DNA of 64,000 nt from RI-153 sp963721725. Lineage in GTDB: Bacteria > Chloroflexota > Anaerolineae > Caldilineales > Caldilineaceae. The notes beneath the pieces are model-generated. The model saw nothing but the letters and a program-made list of their open reading frames with translations. It had not been told where the DNA came from and ran no database searches. A program made the position numbers and the translations under genes. Below are positions 62,879 through 64,000 of this stretch, in pieces. The stretch covers positions 124,001-188,000 of the forward strand of contig CAVRLX010000032.1 in NCBI GenBank assembly GCA_963721725.1. The letters are read 5' to 3'. Position 1 is the first letter of the stretch. Every line of letters begins with the position of its first letter.

Positions 62879-64000
62879 ATGTCCACTCGTCAGGAAATCA
62901 ACATGTTCACCCTCTCTCTCTTCGGCTCCTTCTCTGCCTCCTTTTCCCAAAACCCTGTTGTTTTCCCCACCGAGCGCAGCCGGGCCTTGCTGACCTATCT
63001 GGCCCTTTACCCCCAGCAGCCACAATCACGCACCAACCTGGCCGAACTGCTGTGGGATGACCGGATTGGCAGCGACAGGCTTTCCAATCTGCGCACTGAA
63101 CTCAGCCGCTTGCGCCGCAGCCTGGATGGGCTTGAATCCAGCCTATTGGAGGTCGACCGCAATACCATTACCTTTGTGGGGGATGAAAGCACAGTGGACG
63201 CGCTGCATTTTCGCGCGCTGATCACCACTTGCCAGCACCATCGCCATGCAGCTAAAGAAACTTGTGCCGACTGTGCCCAACGCATGATACAGGCGGTTGC
63301 CCTCTATCAAGACCGCTTTCTCCCTGACCTGCATCTGGAGGACAATCTTGGTTTTGAAGAGTGGGTCCTCGCCCAACGCGAGGCATTCCAGCAATTGGCG
63401 ATCCTGGCTTTGGATTGGGTGATTGACTATTACCAACGGCACAATCAATACGATTCTGTTATCACCTATGCCCAGCGCCAGATTGCCCTGGCCCCCTGGC
63501 TAGAAAGCGCCCACGCCACCCTGATCCGCGCCTATCTATTGACGGGTGAACGCCACCGCGCCCTGCGCCACTACGAAATTATGGTGCAGACCCTGGCTGC
63601 CGAAATGGATGTGCCCCCCAGCGCAGACTTGCAACTCCTCTATGAGCAGATGCGTGCCCCTGGCTCGCATGGACATTACCCCGCCCCACTCCCTGCCAAT
63701 CCCTATCGTGGCCTCAAGGCTTTTGCCCAGGAAGACAGTCCCTACTTTTTTGGTCGGGAGAAAATTACCGAACAGATTGTAAAGCGGCTGGCCCAGGATC
63801 CACTGCTCATGCTGGTGGGGGCATCGGGCTGCGGCAAATCCTCATTGCTTTATGCTGGCGTTCTCCCCAGGCTAGTGGAAGATCAAGATACTACCTGGCA
63901 TCTGATCCACTTCCGTCCGGGAGCCAACCCTTTCGCTGCCCTGGCCCAGGCATTGCAACCCTTTCTGCCCGCAGCCGAGAGCCTGGTCGATGATCTGCAA
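62879..64000 (+). CDS. Second BTAD-nSTAND1 regulator (3' end outside window)
   Basis: 374 residues are visible and the frame is still open at the window end. It starts MSTRQEINMFTLSLFGSFSA after a strong GGAGG. The domain order repeats the previous gene: winged helix (VVFPTERSRALLTYLALYPQ), BTAD helices, NPYRGLKAFAQEDSPYFFGR and Walker A GASGCGKSSLLYAG. The first 250 residues are very similar to the preceding gene, with blocks of identical DNA (for example around 62967 and 58020). It is a tandem duplicate whose STAND half has diverged more. A WD40 part is expected beyond the window. Confidence 0.85.
   Translation, partial: MSTRQEINMFTLSLFGSFSASFSQNPVVFPTERSRALLTYLALYPQQPQSRTNLAELLWDDRIGSDRLSNLRTELSRLRRSLDGLESSLLEVDRNTITFVGDESTVDALHFRALITTCQHHRHAAKETCADCAQRMIQAVALYQDRFLPDLHLEDNLGFEEWVLAQREAFQQLAILALDWVIDYYQRHNQYDSVITYAQRQIALAPWLESAHATLIRAYLLTGERHRALRHYEIMVQTLAAEMDVPPSADLQLLYEQMRAPGSHGHYPAPLPANPYRGLKAFAQEDSPYFFGREKITEQIVKRLAQDPLLMLVGASGCGKSSLLYAGVLPRLVEDQDTTWHLIHFRPGANPFAALAQALQPFLPAAESLVDDLQ

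Overview
The window looks like a chromosomal segment of a Chloroflexota bacterium (Caldilineae/Anaerolineae-like). This is inferred from gene content, not from a marker search. Typical items are a SARP/BTAD-nSTAND1-WD40 regulator pair, giant secreted proteins with Thr-Pro linkers and an 'LPxxxK' type C-terminus, a CpXC-domain protein, LCP proteins with lipoboxes, a full Mrp/Mnh antiporter operon and TGS-type uridine kinase. Promoters resembling the sigma70 consensus (TTGACA-17-TATAAT) are easy to find in the first half.

Layout. 1-10 kb: an FAD oxidoreductase (cut by the window edge), a GT2 glycosyltransferase with a polyprenyl-phosphate sugar transferase, a formyltransferase, a YggX-like protein, proS, a thioredoxin, OsmC and CoA-binding proteins, and a long-chain acyl-CoA ligase. 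10-16.5 kb: a seven-gene mnhABCDEFG operon on the minus strand. 16.7-25 kb: an EamA remnant, YccF, glutamate dehydrogenase, an acidic DUF1540-like protein, a TGS-uridine kinase and a copper module (csoR-copZ-copA) with a recognisable promoter and operator. 25-39 kb: aspS followed by a probable 6S RNA, an SDR, a GreA-C-terminal protein, Smr, DinB, a HAD phosphatase, a CpXC protein, an HD hydrolase, two LCP lipoproteins, an HtrA-type protease and an MFS transporter.

39-57.6 kb is the unusual part. Two modules lie on the minus strand with the same order: a 24-bp identical upstream motif, a small protein of a shared unrecognised family (YHSY.LRLWR), a giant secreted multidomain protein, and a second secreted protein. 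Cargo includes beta-helix, DUF11, CARDB, cadherin-like, thrombospondin-3, FG-GAP, BACON and Cna-B-like domains. It also includes probable enzymes: a papain-like cysteine peptidase, an HEIEH metallopeptidase and an alpha/beta hydrolase. One protein holds five near-identical 129-residue repeats. From 57.9 kb on the plus strand, divergent from the second module, are two tandem BTAD-nSTAND1 genes. The first is complete, with a transmembrane segment and about 16 WD40 repeats; the second runs off the window.

A general caution: many genes, including essential ones such as proS, are split by single-base indels, several in short homopolymer runs. This looks more like residual long-read error than decay, so I join the pieces where the family makes the join clear. 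Non-coding structure is also rich: a dispersed 80-bp palindrome (two copies), a 60-bp dispersed repeat (two copies), and several islands of heptameric tandem repeats, one of which lies inside copA.
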